DNA of 64,000 bases. Origin: Planctomycetota bacterium. GTDB taxonomy: Bacteria; Planctomycetota; UBA8108; JACQVS01. The stretch spans positions 1 through 64,000 of the forward strand of contig JANQLS010000084.1 of NCBI GenBank assembly GCA_028280485.1, given 5' to 3'. Each line of letters opens with the position of its first letter. The stretch's first letter is position 1. The translations under genes and the position numbers were made by a program. Shown one piece after another: positions 16,289 to 26,047 of this stretch. The notes below the pieces were generated by a model. The model worked only from the letters and a program-made list of their open reading frames with translations, did not search any database and was not told the origin of the DNA.

Positions 16289-19200
16289 ATGAACCGACTC
16301 CCAACGAATATCCAAATTCGGCTGCTTCAAGCACTGCTGACGATTTGCCTACTATCGTTCACGCTTGAAGCCACGGAGCCGGTCCCCGACCAGACTCTTC
16401 TAAGCTCAAGCGAAACAAGAGATGGCGATCTCATTCTTTCAGACGGACCATCAGAATACGTCCGCCTAGATGCCTCTGGTGAAACCGCTGCCTTCCAATC
16501 CGAAGGTAGCAATCTATTAAGCAGCGACACCGACGAAACGTTAGATATTTACCTCCGATCTCGATCGGGACTAGAACTCATCAGTGTCTCCAGTAATAAT
16601 TCCAAAGGGAACCGAGCGAGCTATCAGCCTTCCCTCTCCGGCGATGGAACTCAGGTTGTCTTCACCAGTGATGCGACGAATTTGGTCGACCTCGATGGGA
16701 ATAACGAACCTGACGTCTTTTTAAAGGACACGAATACCGGCGCTCTCACCTTAATCTCCTTAGCCAGATCCGGGAGAGTCAGATCTGCCAACGGCCCGAG
16801 TGAACAACCAGAAATCTCGGGCGACGGTAATTGGGTTGTGTTTTGTTCGAAAGCTAGCAACCTACTACCTGCCGTAGTCGGGGCTCAGGATCCTTTCGAG
16901 TTCTTTCATCTCTACATCTTAGACATCGATTCGAATCGATTGAAACTTCCCTTGCCCCGAGACAGGGCGGGAAATTTCCTAGAATTAGAAGCTGACATCG
17001 CTTGGCCTGATATCGATTCCGATGGAAGCTTTGTGGTCTTTGAAACGCTTTCAAAGCTATTCTTTCTCAACGACGACAATGAAAACTCCGATGTAATTCT
17101 TTACGACAATTCAGCGGACACCTTTGAATTGGTAGGCTTGGATGAATCGGATGCCCCGTTTGCTAATGGTAGTTTTCGACCCAGAATTTCTTCGGATGGT
17201 ACTCATGTGGCCTTCGAAGGCATTCAGGCGGATGGCATTCGCCGAGTCTACGTTCGAAATTTGCAAAGAGGAACGACCATTTTGGTCAGCCAAGACTCAT
17301 TCGGAGTTCCCGCCGATGCCAACAGCCGATTAGGAGAAATCTCGGCCGATGGAAATCATATTACCTTCGAAACGGAATCGTCGTTAAGTTCGCGAGACAC
17401 CCTGAGAGGACCGGATGTTTACCTCCATACTCAATCCGGCCGAAAGACCTCTCTTGTCAGTATCTCTCCCCGGGATCGCTTGAGCACAGGCTCATCTTCA
17501 AGATCTACAGTATGGCCGTGTTCAATCGATAGTGCAGGAACTAGAATCGCGTTTTCTTCAGAGTCGAATCGTCTTACTTCACCCGGAATCGTCGATAGTA
17601 ATTCTTTAAGAGATATTTATCGCTACCAACCACTACAGAACAACACCATCAAATATCCTCCTGCAAATCTATTTGTTCTCTTCGATGAAGAACGTAATGT
17701 CACTCGAATTCAACAGGTTCACAAAGATGGCAACTTAGGGAGATTTCAAAATCTATCGAGAACTCCCGGCGGTCTCTTTAGAGACGAATTGAATACGACT
17801 TGGTTCATCGATGGTGAATCGATCAGAAGAGTTTCGAGCTTGCTTTTCAATGAACTCCTCGAACCTCAAAGACTTCCCGGCGAAGGGTCGTTTCAATCTT
17901 TAGTCGCGAAAAAGGATCGCGCCTTTATCGCCCGAAACAACATTGTCTACGCAGTCGATAAGGATGGAAAAGAAGCCTTACCACCGTTCAGAAGATTACC
18001 GACTCAAAGCCTCGAAACACATCTACAAATCGATGCCTCTGACCAGGTATGGGCCGCCGTAAGTACTGCAGGTGAAATACAAATTTTCAAGCTTAGCTTT
18101 GAACTCGAACTCTTATATCAATTTATCGTTCCTTTGGATGATTTACCCCGCAGCCCTAATTTTGAGTTCGCACTTTCACCCAGTGGATCTTTGTACTTTC
18201 GAACGAGTACAGATCTCGCCAAAGTTTCTGCAACTGGAGATTTAATTTGGAGAAGAACTCTCAATCCTGGAGGAGGTTTAGCGGTCGCCCACGATGATTC
18301 TGTTTATGTTGCCGTCGATACGGAGATCCTCTGTCTCGATGCTCGTGGAGTGAGAACCTTTCGTTTAGATCTACTCGATTTAGAGCTCATTGAAAAGATT
18401 GATGGACGTGAGGGCTTAGCATCAAAAATCAGTCTTTGTGGTGATGGACTCGTAGCGGTTACGGTTGAGGGTGACGATGGAGTCATCCTGGTCAATTCAG
18501 AAAAAGGTTCGGCGACTAAAGAAAGAGGTGTCACTCAATTGACGACTCTTCCCCATGATGCAACAGGGTACTCGACGGCCAGCATCACCGACCCATCAGG
18601 GGATGCCGACGATGATACTTACACCAATTTGGGAGAACTACAGAGTGGTGAAAACCCATTCGATTCCACTTTAGTCCTTACACGAATTCCCCCGGTCATC
18701 AATCTGACCGGCGAAACGACAGGCTTTGATGTCGAGCTTCAATGGCAAAGCCCCTTTCGCTATTGCTCGATCGAAGTCTATCGCGATGGAGTTCTCTTAG
18801 ATGGCGATGGAGAGAGTTGCGGAGTCGACACGCTTTGCTTTACGGATGAAAACCTTCCGGGTGGAGTCTACCTTTATCAAGTACGAGGCATCGATGACTG
18901 CCGTGGAGATGAAGGTAAAAATAAACTCGACGGCAAAAATCAAAAGGGACTCCCGCCATCCCAAGTTTCAGATTTCGAAGAATTCTTGGTCGTCGTCGGC
19001 GACCAAGGTAATCCCGAAGTCTGCCTACTCGACCTTCCTTTCGGATTAACCCCAACGGCTGTCAGCTTCTCAAGCGATGGAAGCTCGGCATTGATCCTTC
19101 AAGAATCAGGACTCTTGAACTTAGTCACGGTTCCCGCGAATGCAGATCAGTCCTTCACGATCGACGAAACCATCGAACTTCCCAATGATCCTTTCGACTC

Positions 19201-20404
19201 CACATTGGTTACCGGTTGCGCTTTCGATCCCGACAACCCAAATTCAAGGGCATTTCTGTTAACTGAAGAAGGCCAGATTTATACCTTCAATTACCTCTCA
19301 GAAACTCTGATCGGAGATCCCATCGAATTAGCCGATGCTCCGGGGCTGATGCGCGATGATTTAGAACTCTATGACTACAGTGGCTTAGTCGTTAGGGAAG
19401 GCATCTTCTACACTTTACAGCATGCCCGCTCCCCCGCCTTAATCGGTCCCGGGGTGGATTGCCTCATCGGTTATTCAGGCCCTGAAGTAGTAGCAGCTCA
19501 GCTTTTAGGTGGGCCTCAAGGATTGTTTCCAAATCGTCAACTCAATCGCGTGAATGGATTATCCATTCGATCGGAGCAGGGGGATATTCGAAAATTCTTA
19601 GTCGGCTTAGGAACTCAAGAGAATTCGATCGGGCAAATTTTTGATTTCACTTCGAGAGTCTTCCCCGACCAAAGTCATACTTTCGGTGAGAGTGAAGCTG
19701 GAATTGATCTTTCTGCTTTAGGAGATTCCATCGTTCACGATTTTGATTTTAACTCTGACCGTAATGCCGTCTTAGTCGCCTCGACGGATGCATTCGACCA
19801 AGGACAAATTTGTTTACTCACAGCGACCTTTCCGAATACTCCCTCTCTTACCTTAGATCATTCAACCGGAGCCTGGGATGATTCACATGTCGTTCAACTG
19901 ACGGTGGATTACGGAAATACTGAAGGGGACTTTAATTCTCACCCCTTCACCATCAAAATTGATGGATTGGCTCCTGAAGATTTAGCTCCGTTTAATGTCA
20001 GCCCTAATGGAATCGAAGTGATCACTCAAATCAATTTAAGTTCCGTGGATTCTCCCCGAGCTCGATCGATTTCGATTCATTCCAATTTAGGAATTAGGGT
20101 GAGCGATTTTATTCAAGGCTTTAGACGCGGAGATACCAATTCTGATCAAGTGATCAATCTGGCAGATGCATTCCCGATCATCTTCCATCTCTTCGGTGGA
20201 GGGCCGGATGATTTTGAAATTCCTTGTATTGATGCTCTCAATTTCAATGACTCAACCACTCTTGAAGGGCAGACCGAAATTGACCTCACCGATATCGTTT
20301 CCTTATTGGAATTCCTCTTCTTAAACGGTCCTCCCCCTCCGAATCCGTACTTGGATTTTGGTTTGGACCAAACGGTGGATTCGACCGAGTGTGGAGATAG
20401 TTAA
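16289..20404 (+). CDS. Large secreted beta-propeller protein with dockerin-like C-terminus
   Basis: The 1371-residue protein begins with a signal peptide (hydrophobic core LLQALLTICLLSF, cleavage probably near residue 28). Residues about 90-445 hold repeated TolB/PD40-type blades such as SLSGDGTQVVFTSDATNLV and EISGDGNWVVFCSKASNLL. A second propeller-like part runs to about 760. A fibronectin-III-like domain with paired Cys lies at about 800-870, then more propeller-like sequence. Residues about 1278-1360 form a dockerin-like module with two calcium-loop-type repeats (GDTNSDQVINLADAF and EIDLTDIVSLLEFLF). The architecture points to an extracellular, calcium-binding surface protein. No catalytic motif is seen and no substrate can be named. 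It has its own promoter region and stands alone. Confidence 0.85.
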   Translation: MNRLPTNIQIRLLQALLTICLLSFTLEATEPVPDQTLLSSSETRDGDLILSDGPSEYVRLDASGETAAFQSEGSNLLSSDTDETLDIYLRSRSGLELISVSSNNSKGNRASYQPSLSGDGTQVVFTSDATNLVDLDGNNEPDVFLKDTNTGALTLISLARSGRVRSANGPSEQPEISGDGNWVVFCSKASNLLPAVVGAQDPFEFFHLYILDIDSNRLKLPLPRDRAGNFLELEADIAWPDIDSDGSFVVFETLSKLFFLNDDNENSDVILYDNSADTFELVGLDESDAPFANGSFRPRISSDGTHVAFEGIQADGIRRVYVRNLQRGTTILVSQDSFGVPADANSRLGEISADGNHITFETESSLSSRDTLRGPDVYLHTQSGRKTSLVSISPRDRLSTGSSSRSTVWPCSIDSAGTRIAFSSESNRLTSPGIVDSNSLRDIYRYQPLQNNTIKYPPANLFVLFDEERNVTRIQQVHKDGNLGRFQNLSRTPGGLFRDELNTTWFIDGESIRRVSSLLFNELLEPQRLPGEGSFQSLVAKKDRAFIARNNIVYAVDKDGKEALPPFRRLPTQSLETHLQIDASDQVWAAVSTAGEIQIFKLSFELELLYQFIVPLDDLPRSPNFEFALSPSGSLYFRTSTDLAKVSATGDLIWRRTLNPGGGLAVAHDDSVYVAVDTEILCLDARGVRTFRLDLLDLELIEKIDGREGLASKISLCGDGLVAVTVEGDDGVILVNSEKGSATKERGVTQLTTLPHDATGYSTASITDPSGDADDDTYTNLGELQSGENPFDSTLVLTRIPPVINLTGETTGFDVELQWQSPFRYCSIEVYRDGVLLDGDGESCGVDTLCFTDENLPGGVYLYQVRGIDDCRGDEGKNKLDGKNQKGLPPSQVSDFEEFLVVVGDQGNPEVCLLDLPFGLTPTAVSFSSDGSSALILQESGLLNLVTVPANADQSFTIDETIELPNDPFDSTLVTGCAFDPDNPNSRAFLLTEEGQIYTFNYLSETLIGDPIELADAPGLMRDDLELYDYSGLVVREGIFYTLQHARSPALIGPGVDCLIGYSGPEVVAAQLLGGPQGLFPNRQLNRVNGLSIRSEQGDIRKFLVGLGTQENSIGQIFDFTSRVFPDQSHTFGESEAGIDLSALGDSIVHDFDFNSDRNAVLVASTDAFDQGQICLLTATFPNTPSLTLDHSTGAWDDSHVVQLTVDYGNTEGDFNSHPFTIKIDGLAPEDLAPFNVSPNGIEVITQINLSSVDSPRARSISIHSNLGIRVSDFIQGFRRGDTNSDQVINLADAFPIIFHLFGGGPDDFEIPCIDALNFNDSTTLEGQTEIDLTDIVSLLEFLFLNGPPPPNPYLDFGLDQTVDSTECGDS

Positions 20405-20489
20405 GTAAACCGGCATTGAAGGAAACTCGGCTTCATAAAAGTTCAGATGGGTGTGTCTATATTTTTTAAGGTGATTTACGCTACATAGA

Positions 20490-20624
20490 TCCCTCGCTAA
20501 AGCTTCGGGCTTGGAAGGCGATGGTTCACATAAAAGTGAAAGCGTTGACTGAGGTGACAATTGTGAGCATCACATTTCTAAAATTGTAATCACCGCCCCT
20601 CAAGCCCGAAGCTTTAGCGAGGGA
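20490..20624. repeat. Family A inverted-repeat pair (perfect 24-bp arms)
   Basis: The left arm 20490-20513 (starts TCCCTCGCTAAAGCTTCGGG) and right arm 20601-20624 (starts CAAGCCCGAAGCTTTAGCGA) are perfect inverted copies enclosing 87 bases of unrelated sequence. The pair lies between two convergent genes. It belongs to the TAGCCCGRAGCG family found seven times in this window. Confidence 0.9.
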
Positions 20625-20681
20625 TAACATAAACCTTTCAATAAGTAATAAAAGCGCTTTAAATAGAGTTGAATTAATTTT

Positions 20682-21302
20682 TCAACGCGCTTTCCTCAAA
20701 GCCTGTAAATTCGAAGTCAATTCTTGGTTCATCCTCTTCACCGTACTCACCGAAACATCTAATTCAGTCGCGATCTCTTGATTGGTGAGCTCTTGAACGT
20801 ATTTTAAAACAAATAATCGCTTGGAGTCTTCGCCGAGCCGATCTAAGAATGAAAGCAAGGTCTTGTACTCATCTTGCATTTCAATCTTTTGCGTCATAGA
20901 GCTCCCCGCCCCGGGCAGATTGCTGAGAGTGAATCCCTTTCCCGAATCATCACTTGATCCTCCGCCCCGGACCTCTAACTTTGCGTCTCGTTTCTGAGTC
21001 TTAAAATGGAACTCATAGAGATCCTTGATTCGACCTTCCAACATTTGAAAAGCTGCTTTGTGTACCCCACGGTCATCGACCTTATCTAAAAAGCGATCCC
21101 GATTGTTGAGCAAGCTCATACAAAAATCTTGAAGAACATCTTCTGGTTCGACCCTCGACAGTAAATTCCTACCGATCTTATAGCGAATAAATACGAGTAA
21201 CCTAGGCCCGTAGCGTTGAATGAAAGCATCGAGGCCGTCGTTCCCCTCTTGCTTCATCTCTTGGATGATTTCAAGCGTAATTCGCCCGGTCGATTCAATC
21301 AT
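20682..21302 (-). CDS. ECF-type RNA polymerase sigma factor
   Basis: This small sigma-70 family protein would direct RNA polymerase to an alternative promoter set. Region 2 is visible in RVEPEDVLQDFCMSLLNN and region 4 in LTNQEIATELDVSVSTVKRM, the latter a helix-turn-helix. The ATG at 21302 is preferred: it overlaps the stop of the upstream kinase gene as ATGA, implying translational coupling, and gives 207 residues, normal for the family. The longer frame from 21404 would add 34 residues lying inside the kinase gene. A Gly/Ser-rich linker (about 114-135) separates the two sigma regions. Coupling to a Ser/Thr kinase suggests control by phosphorylation; no anti-sigma gene is adjacent. Confidence 0.88.
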   Translation of the reverse strand: MIESTGRITLEIIQEMKQEGNDGLDAFIQRYGPRLLVFIRYKIGRNLLSRVEPEDVLQDFCMSLLNNRDRFLDKVDDRGVHKAAFQMLEGRIKDLYEFHFKTQKRDAKLEVRGGGSSDDSGKGFTLSNLPGAGSSMTQKIEMQDEYKTLLSFLDRLGEDSKRLFVLKYVQELTNQEIATELDVSVSTVKRMNQELTSNLQALRKAR

Positions 21303-23866
21303 GACTTCGATTTCTTTTGATCTTCTAAACGGTAGACCAACCGAAAGCCGATTCGGTCGGAGACGTAAGTATGAGTAGTACTTCTTCGCGTCGCCAAGCG
21401 GCAAGGATCACCACTGATCGCCCAGTTTCCTCCGCGAACAGCAACGGTTTCTTCGGGAGGTCGTCCCGAAAAATAGCACCAATCAGCTACGTTACCCACC
21501 ATGCCGTGAACTCCATAAGGCGAACGATCGATGGGATACTCGTCGATTTCAACGACCCCGATTCGACCTTGGCGGGCGTGGAAGTTGTTAGCATACTCGT
21601 TGTCAAAGTGATTTCCCCAACTAAAAAATCGGCCATCGACTCCCTTCGCTGCTTTTTCCCATTCTTCTTCCTGGGGAAGGTCAAAAACGCCTCCCATCTT
21701 TTGACTCCACCAGCGGGCGTAGCTCTGAGCATCTTCAAAGGAGATACCAAAGACAGGTAAGTTAGCCGACCAAGGATAAGAGCTATCTGACGGTGGAATT
21801 TTAAAGCCTTCCTCCGAACTCTCCCACCAAAACCCACTTTCATGGGATTGCCGCGGGCTTCTTAATTTGGCCTCTTCTGGGTTATCGCCGTGGAGATCAT
21901 TTAAGAAGTTGAGATACTCGCCACAAGTGATGGGATACACATTGATAGCAAAGTCGGGAACAATAACGGTATTCGTTGCCGAAAAAGTAGAGATGACATT
22001 CGGGTCACCGAACTGAATGAATTCGCCTTCAGGGATATGGACGAATCCTTCGGGCAACACTCCTTCTGGTAAGAGCTGTACCGTACTTTCGACTTTGGCG
22101 TTTCGGGTGATTTCAGTGGGATAGTTCGTCTTTAAATAACCCTCTTTTTGAATCTCTACCAAATAAGATCCCATAGGAAGATCGAGAGCTTCCAATTGAC
22201 CTTCTGAAGATTTAACCACATCTTTAGGAACGAAAACGCCCTCCGATTCACCTAAGAGTGAGAGCTTAAATGTCGCCCCTGAAGGCTCTGACTTAAGTAG
22301 GAGGGATCCGTGACCTCGGAGTATTCGATCGAAGGACCCATCGTTGATCTGTTCGATCAGGCCCTGGTAGAAAATAGCATCGCTGGGATTGCGTTCTTTC
22401 TCAGCTTGATGAAAACGTTCGAGGTAAAGTTCTCCTAAGGCTCTTCTCGCCGGGCCGTGATCCGCATCGTTAGCAATCGCCGACGACAACAAGGTTTGAG
22501 CTCTCGTGTAGAGCCGTGCGGCTTGCAAGCTTGCTTCTTCAATGAGAGTCCGCAATTCTCGTAATCGCGATTTGTGCTCCCGACTGGGGAAATCACCGGC
22601 TTCTTCTTCTAACTGATGGTTTTGTTCTTTGAGGCGTAATTCTTCTTGGCGTTCTTCGTGGAGCTCGCGGAGCACTCCCCGTGCTTCTTCAAACAATTGC
22701 CCGGCTTCAGCTCGTCGTCGACGTTCTTCCGCCGTACCATCTAAGTAAACTTGAATGGCTTCCGCCATCTCAAGGGCACTCTCGTAGCGATCATCGGGAT
22801 GGTACTCCAGAGCGTTCATACAGATTTCGTCGAGTGCTTCCGGGATTTTTAACCGGGGTGCTCGATCTCGAGGGGGTGTCACCAATCCCATTCTCGCTTC
22901 CTCTAAAAGATCTTCTACCGAATCTCCACTTCGGATCGGTTGGAAAGTGAGGATCTCATAGAGAGTGGCTCCTAAAGCGTAGATGTCCGCTCGCAAATCA
23001 ACAGCTCCCCCACGAGCTTGTTCGGGGGCCATATAAAGGAGAGTTCCCTGAATCGTATTATCGATGGTATCGAGATGCCCTTCTGATCGAACCGTTTCGA
23101 CTTGCTCCACCTCATCGATTTCTTCCTGAGTGTATTCGCCCGAAGAGGAAATCACTTTCGCCAAGCCCCAGTCCATGAGTTGCACTTCACCGTAATCCCC
23201 CAACATGATGTTGTCGGGTTTGATATCGCGGTGGATCACTCCCTTTTCGTGAGCAAAGTGGATGGCGTGGCAGACCCCTAATAGAATTTGAAGTAAACGG
23301 GCACGTGAATACTTTTTCTTGATGTCGCGTCCTCCGATATGCAGATCACGAAGGATTTCCTTCAGCGTTCGTCCTTTTAAAAGTTTCATGGTGAAAAAAA
23401 CTTGTTGATCGTCGCTGACAGAAAGTTCGTGGATCGGAGGAATTCCAGGGTGTTCCAATTGCCCCGTAATTTGAGCTTCTTCTAAAAATCGAGTGAGCTT
23501 ATCGGGATCTTTAAGAAACTTGTCTTGGAGGACTTTGACGGCGATGGAACGCCGAAGGTCTCGATCAAAGGCAAGATACACTTGCCCCATTCCCCCTCGA
23601 CCGATCTCTCGCTCAACGATGTATTTTCCGGTTTGATCATCGGAAGGAACGGAGAGCGCATCTGAAAGCGATGAACTTCCCGATTGATCTCGCAAGAGAT
23701 CCTGCACACTTTTTAAAACACTGTTCCCTCTGAGAGCGGCTCCGGCCTCAGAGTTTTTAGTGGAGTCTGTGTAATGGATGGTCGGCGCATCATCCGACTC
23801 AGCAGGGCTTAAATTTTGCCCAGAACTCTCAGCATCTTGATTGGAGTTCTTATCCTGCTCGGTCAT
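21299..23866 (-). CDS. Ser/Thr protein kinase with PEGA-like and formylglycine-enzyme-like domains
   Basis: The 855-residue protein opens with a disordered acidic stretch (1-80). A Hanks-type kinase domain follows at about 82-375, with GRGGMGQVY, the catalytic Lys in IAVKVL (K111), HRDIKPDN (D214) and DWG in place of DFG (D232). A coiled-coil/TPR-like region (380-500) and a PEGA-like beta domain (about 530-600) come next. The C-terminal part (about 606-848) is a formylglycine-generating-enzyme (SUMF1) type domain. That last domain keeps the fold signature GMVGNVADWCY and VRGGNWAISGDPCRLATRR but seems to lack the catalytic Cys pair, so a binding role is more likely. No transmembrane helix is seen, so it is probably cytoplasmic. 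It overlaps the sigma factor gene by four bases. Confidence 0.92.
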   Translation of the reverse strand: MTEQDKNSNQDAESSGQNLSPAESDDAPTIHYTDSTKNSEAGAALRGNSVLKSVQDLLRDQSGSSSLSDALSVPSDDQTGKYIVEREIGRGGMGQVYLAFDRDLRRSIAVKVLQDKFLKDPDKLTRFLEEAQITGQLEHPGIPPIHELSVSDDQQVFFTMKLLKGRTLKEILRDLHIGGRDIKKKYSRARLLQILLGVCHAIHFAHEKGVIHRDIKPDNIMLGDYGEVQLMDWGLAKVISSSGEYTQEEIDEVEQVETVRSEGHLDTIDNTIQGTLLYMAPEQARGGAVDLRADIYALGATLYEILTFQPIRSGDSVEDLLEEARMGLVTPPRDRAPRLKIPEALDEICMNALEYHPDDRYESALEMAEAIQVYLDGTAEERRRRAEAGQLFEEARGVLRELHEERQEELRLKEQNHQLEEEAGDFPSREHKSRLRELRTLIEEASLQAARLYTRAQTLLSSAIANDADHGPARRALGELYLERFHQAEKERNPSDAIFYQGLIEQINDGSFDRILRGHGSLLLKSEPSGATFKLSLLGESEGVFVPKDVVKSSEGQLEALDLPMGSYLVEIQKEGYLKTNYPTEITRNAKVESTVQLLPEGVLPEGFVHIPEGEFIQFGDPNVISTFSATNTVIVPDFAINVYPITCGEYLNFLNDLHGDNPEEAKLRSPRQSHESGFWWESSEEGFKIPPSDSSYPWSANLPVFGISFEDAQSYARWWSQKMGGVFDLPQEEEWEKAAKGVDGRFFSWGNHFDNEYANNFHARQGRIGVVEIDEYPIDRSPYGVHGMVGNVADWCYFSGRPPEETVAVRGGNWAISGDPCRLATRRSTTHTYVSDRIGFRLVYRLEDQKKSKS

Positions 23867-24147
23867 CGCCTCGATGTTCTCATTGAGTTTTCAATAAAAG
23901 CTAAAAAATTGAGCCTCTGCGTTCAATGTTTCCCCCTCAGTTATCCGTGGGAAGCTCATTCATTCAATTATCCACTCAAGCTCATGATTAAAGCAATGAG
24001 GAGTCAAAAAATTAGTTTTTAGACTGTATCAGAAAAACTTAAAAATACCGATTCTTCTTCAGTAGCTAATCCTCCGCGAACCTGGTAACTTTTTGCTTCA
24101 AAATTAAACTCTTCACTCTGTACTCTTTATCAAAAGTTTAATCCATT

Positions 24148-24810
24148 ATGATTCAAGCGGTGATCTACGACCTCGATGACCTGATGGTCGATTCGGATAA
24201 AATTCACTTTCAAGCCTGGAAGTCCCTCTTTGAAAATCACGGCCTAAAGTTTGAGCTTCCAGGCCACCTTCATAAACAGCTCATCGGAAGACGGATCGTC
24301 GATATTCTTGAAATTTTAATCGACCACTTCTCTCTCAACGTCAATTTCGATTCTTTCTTCCACGAACGTGAAGCCATATTCGTCGATCTCATCAAAAAAA
24401 ATTTAGAGGCTCTTCCGGGCATGGAAAATTCTATTCAGTTTTGTCGTGACCAAAACCTTAGAACGGCCATCGCGTCTTCAGGGACGAACCTCTACATTCA
24501 AGCAGTGATTGAAAAGTTTTCTCTTCACAGTGACTTTGATTCCGTCATCACGGGAGACGATGTTAAAGAAGGTAAACCCCATCCGGAAGTTTATCTCACC
24601 GCAGCTCAAAAATTAGAAACTCCTCCCGAGAACTGCTTAGTCTTAGAGGACGCCCAAAAGGGAATCGAAGCCGCCAAAGCGGCTGGGTGTATCTGTTGGG
24701 CGGTAGAAGCGGGGAATACCCCTCCTCAAGATCGATCTCAAGCTGATTTGATTATGCCGACGCTTAAGGAATTTTCGGGTTTGTTTAAAGAGCGCTGGCT
24801 TAAAAGTTAA
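24148..24810 (+). CDS. HAD-superfamily hydrolase, beta-phosphoglucomutase-like
   Basis: This is a 220-residue HAD phosphatase or phosphomutase of the helical-cap subfamily. Motif I is YDLDDLMVDSD (nucleophile D8, acid D10); the position after D10, usually Gly in beta-phosphoglucomutase-like members, is Asp. Motif II is ASSGT, the Lys is in GKPHPEVYL, and motif III is LVLEDAQKGIEAAKAAG. The cap motif reads LIGRRIVDIL. Substrate is likely a small sugar phosphate but cannot be fixed from sequence. It has no co-directional neighbour nearby and is followed by a family A inverted repeat. Confidence 0.88.
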   Translation: MIQAVIYDLDDLMVDSDKIHFQAWKSLFENHGLKFELPGHLHKQLIGRRIVDILEILIDHFSLNVNFDSFFHEREAIFVDLIKKNLEALPGMENSIQFCRDQNLRTAIASSGTNLYIQAVIEKFSLHSDFDSVITGDDVKEGKPHPEVYLTAAQKLETPPENCLVLEDAQKGIEAAKAAGCICWAVEAGNTPPQDRSQADLIMPTLKEFSGLFKERWLKS

Positions 24811-24930
24811 CTAGCCCGGAGCGTAAGCGACGGGAAGTGTTGAGGGGAAAATGAAAGTCAATTGGGCGAGAGCACCTTATTGAGCCAGTCTTTAAATTCT
24901 AAGAGATCCCGTCGCTTACGCTCGGGGCTT
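24811..24930. repeat. Family A inverted-repeat pair
   Basis: The left arm 24811-24835 (starts CTAGCCCGGAGCGTAAGCGA) is matched by an inverted right arm ending near 24930 with a small mismatch in the GCTCCGGG core. It begins directly after the stop codon of the HAD gene and fills the gap between two convergent genes. Confidence 0.85.
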
Positions 24931-24942
24931 ACTAAATGATTT

Positions 24943-26031
24943 TTAAGTCACCTCATGGGCTAACACGTCTCTGCAAGCCTCAAAGACCTCCTCTACCGAA
25001 ATTCCCGTTAAACAAACATTCTCCCGGCATGGAATACTCTTTCCCCGACAAGGACTGCACTCGATTCCGCGATATAAAACCTTGTGAACTCCACTCCCCC
25101 ACGGACCTGTAGATCGAGGCGAGCTGGGCCCGAACAAAGCCACCGTGGGAGTTTTGAGCGCTGCTCCCATATGAAGAGGCCCCGTATCCAACGTCACCAG
25201 AAGGGAAGCGCGATCTAAACAAGCGCTTAATGCTTGGAGATCCAACAATCGACCATCGACCGTCGGACCCGGAAGGCGTTTTAAAAATCCTTCGATCAGC
25301 TGTTCTTCACTTTCTCCGTGCCCAGACAAAACGATGGGTAAATTTAACTCTTCTTGTAGTTTTTTAGCGAGAGATTCAAAATAAGATGATGGCCACAGTC
25401 TTCGCATCGAAGTGCTCAGGATCGTCTTTCGGTGTAACTGAAAACAACCCGGATGAATGATGGCAAAAGGTTGCCCAAGATCCACTTGAGCTTGAGCGAA
25501 GGCCCGTTGAACGGGCATGATTTGATCGTCACGATAATAGAGTTCTAAGTCTCCTGCCCTTCCTTGCATCCCCAGCGGCTTGAGGGCTTCGATAAATCCC
25601 TGCACAACGTTTTCTTTAGCAGAGGCTTCATCCCATGAACTTCTTTCAGGAATGAAGACATGAGGAATCATCGACCGTTGAAGCACCTTCCGATCACTTT
25701 TTCGCTGGGAGAGCAATATAGCCATGTCGGGTTGAAGGGCGTTCACTTGCTTCACCATCCTCCGATCTTCAATCCAACGCTTCCAACGAGAAGGACGATG
25801 TTTCGAAACTAATATCCGATCTTTTAATAAGGGGTGGTCTTGAATGATCGGCAAAGCATAATCGGAAGTCCAAAGATGGATCTCAACGTGGGGATAGGCC
25901 TCGTGAAATTTTCTCATTAAGGGAGTGATGGTTAAAACATCCCCAACTCGACCCGGTCGTACGATGAGTACTTTTCGGATCGTTTGATCTTGCAGGCGGG
26001 CCTGGAAATTAAAAAGGGGCTTTTCGATCAA
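24943..26031 (-). CDS. Glycosyltransferase family 9 (heptosyltransferase-like)
   Basis: GT9 enzymes add ADP-heptose or related sugars to lipopolysaccharide core. The 362-residue protein has the N-terminal signature KVLIVRPGRVGDVLTITPL, an internal FAIIHPGC and the donor-site stretch LVTLDTGPLHMGAALKTPTVALFGPSSPRSTGPWG split over about 278-312, then a Cys-rich tail with CSPCRGKSIPC. The start codon is TTG, 17 bases after the Tat-lipoprotein gene stop. It is the third gene of a probable operon with a UPF0261 protein and the lipoprotein. The sugar and acceptor are not determinable here. Confidence 0.87.
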   Translation of the reverse strand: MIEKPLFNFQARLQDQTIRKVLIVRPGRVGDVLTITPLMRKFHEAYPHVEIHLWTSDYALPIIQDHPLLKDRILVSKHRPSRWKRWIEDRRMVKQVNALQPDMAILLSQRKSDRKVLQRSMIPHVFIPERSSWDEASAKENVVQGFIEALKPLGMQGRAGDLELYYRDDQIMPVQRAFAQAQVDLGQPFAIIHPGCFQLHRKTILSTSMRRLWPSSYFESLAKKLQEELNLPIVLSGHGESEEQLIEGFLKRLPGPTVDGRLLDLQALSACLDRASLLVTLDTGPLHMGAALKTPTVALFGPSSPRSTGPWGSGVHKVLYRGIECSPCRGKSIPCRENVCLTGISVEEVFEACRDVLAHEVT

Positions 26032-26047
26032 CTTTGACAGAACTCTC

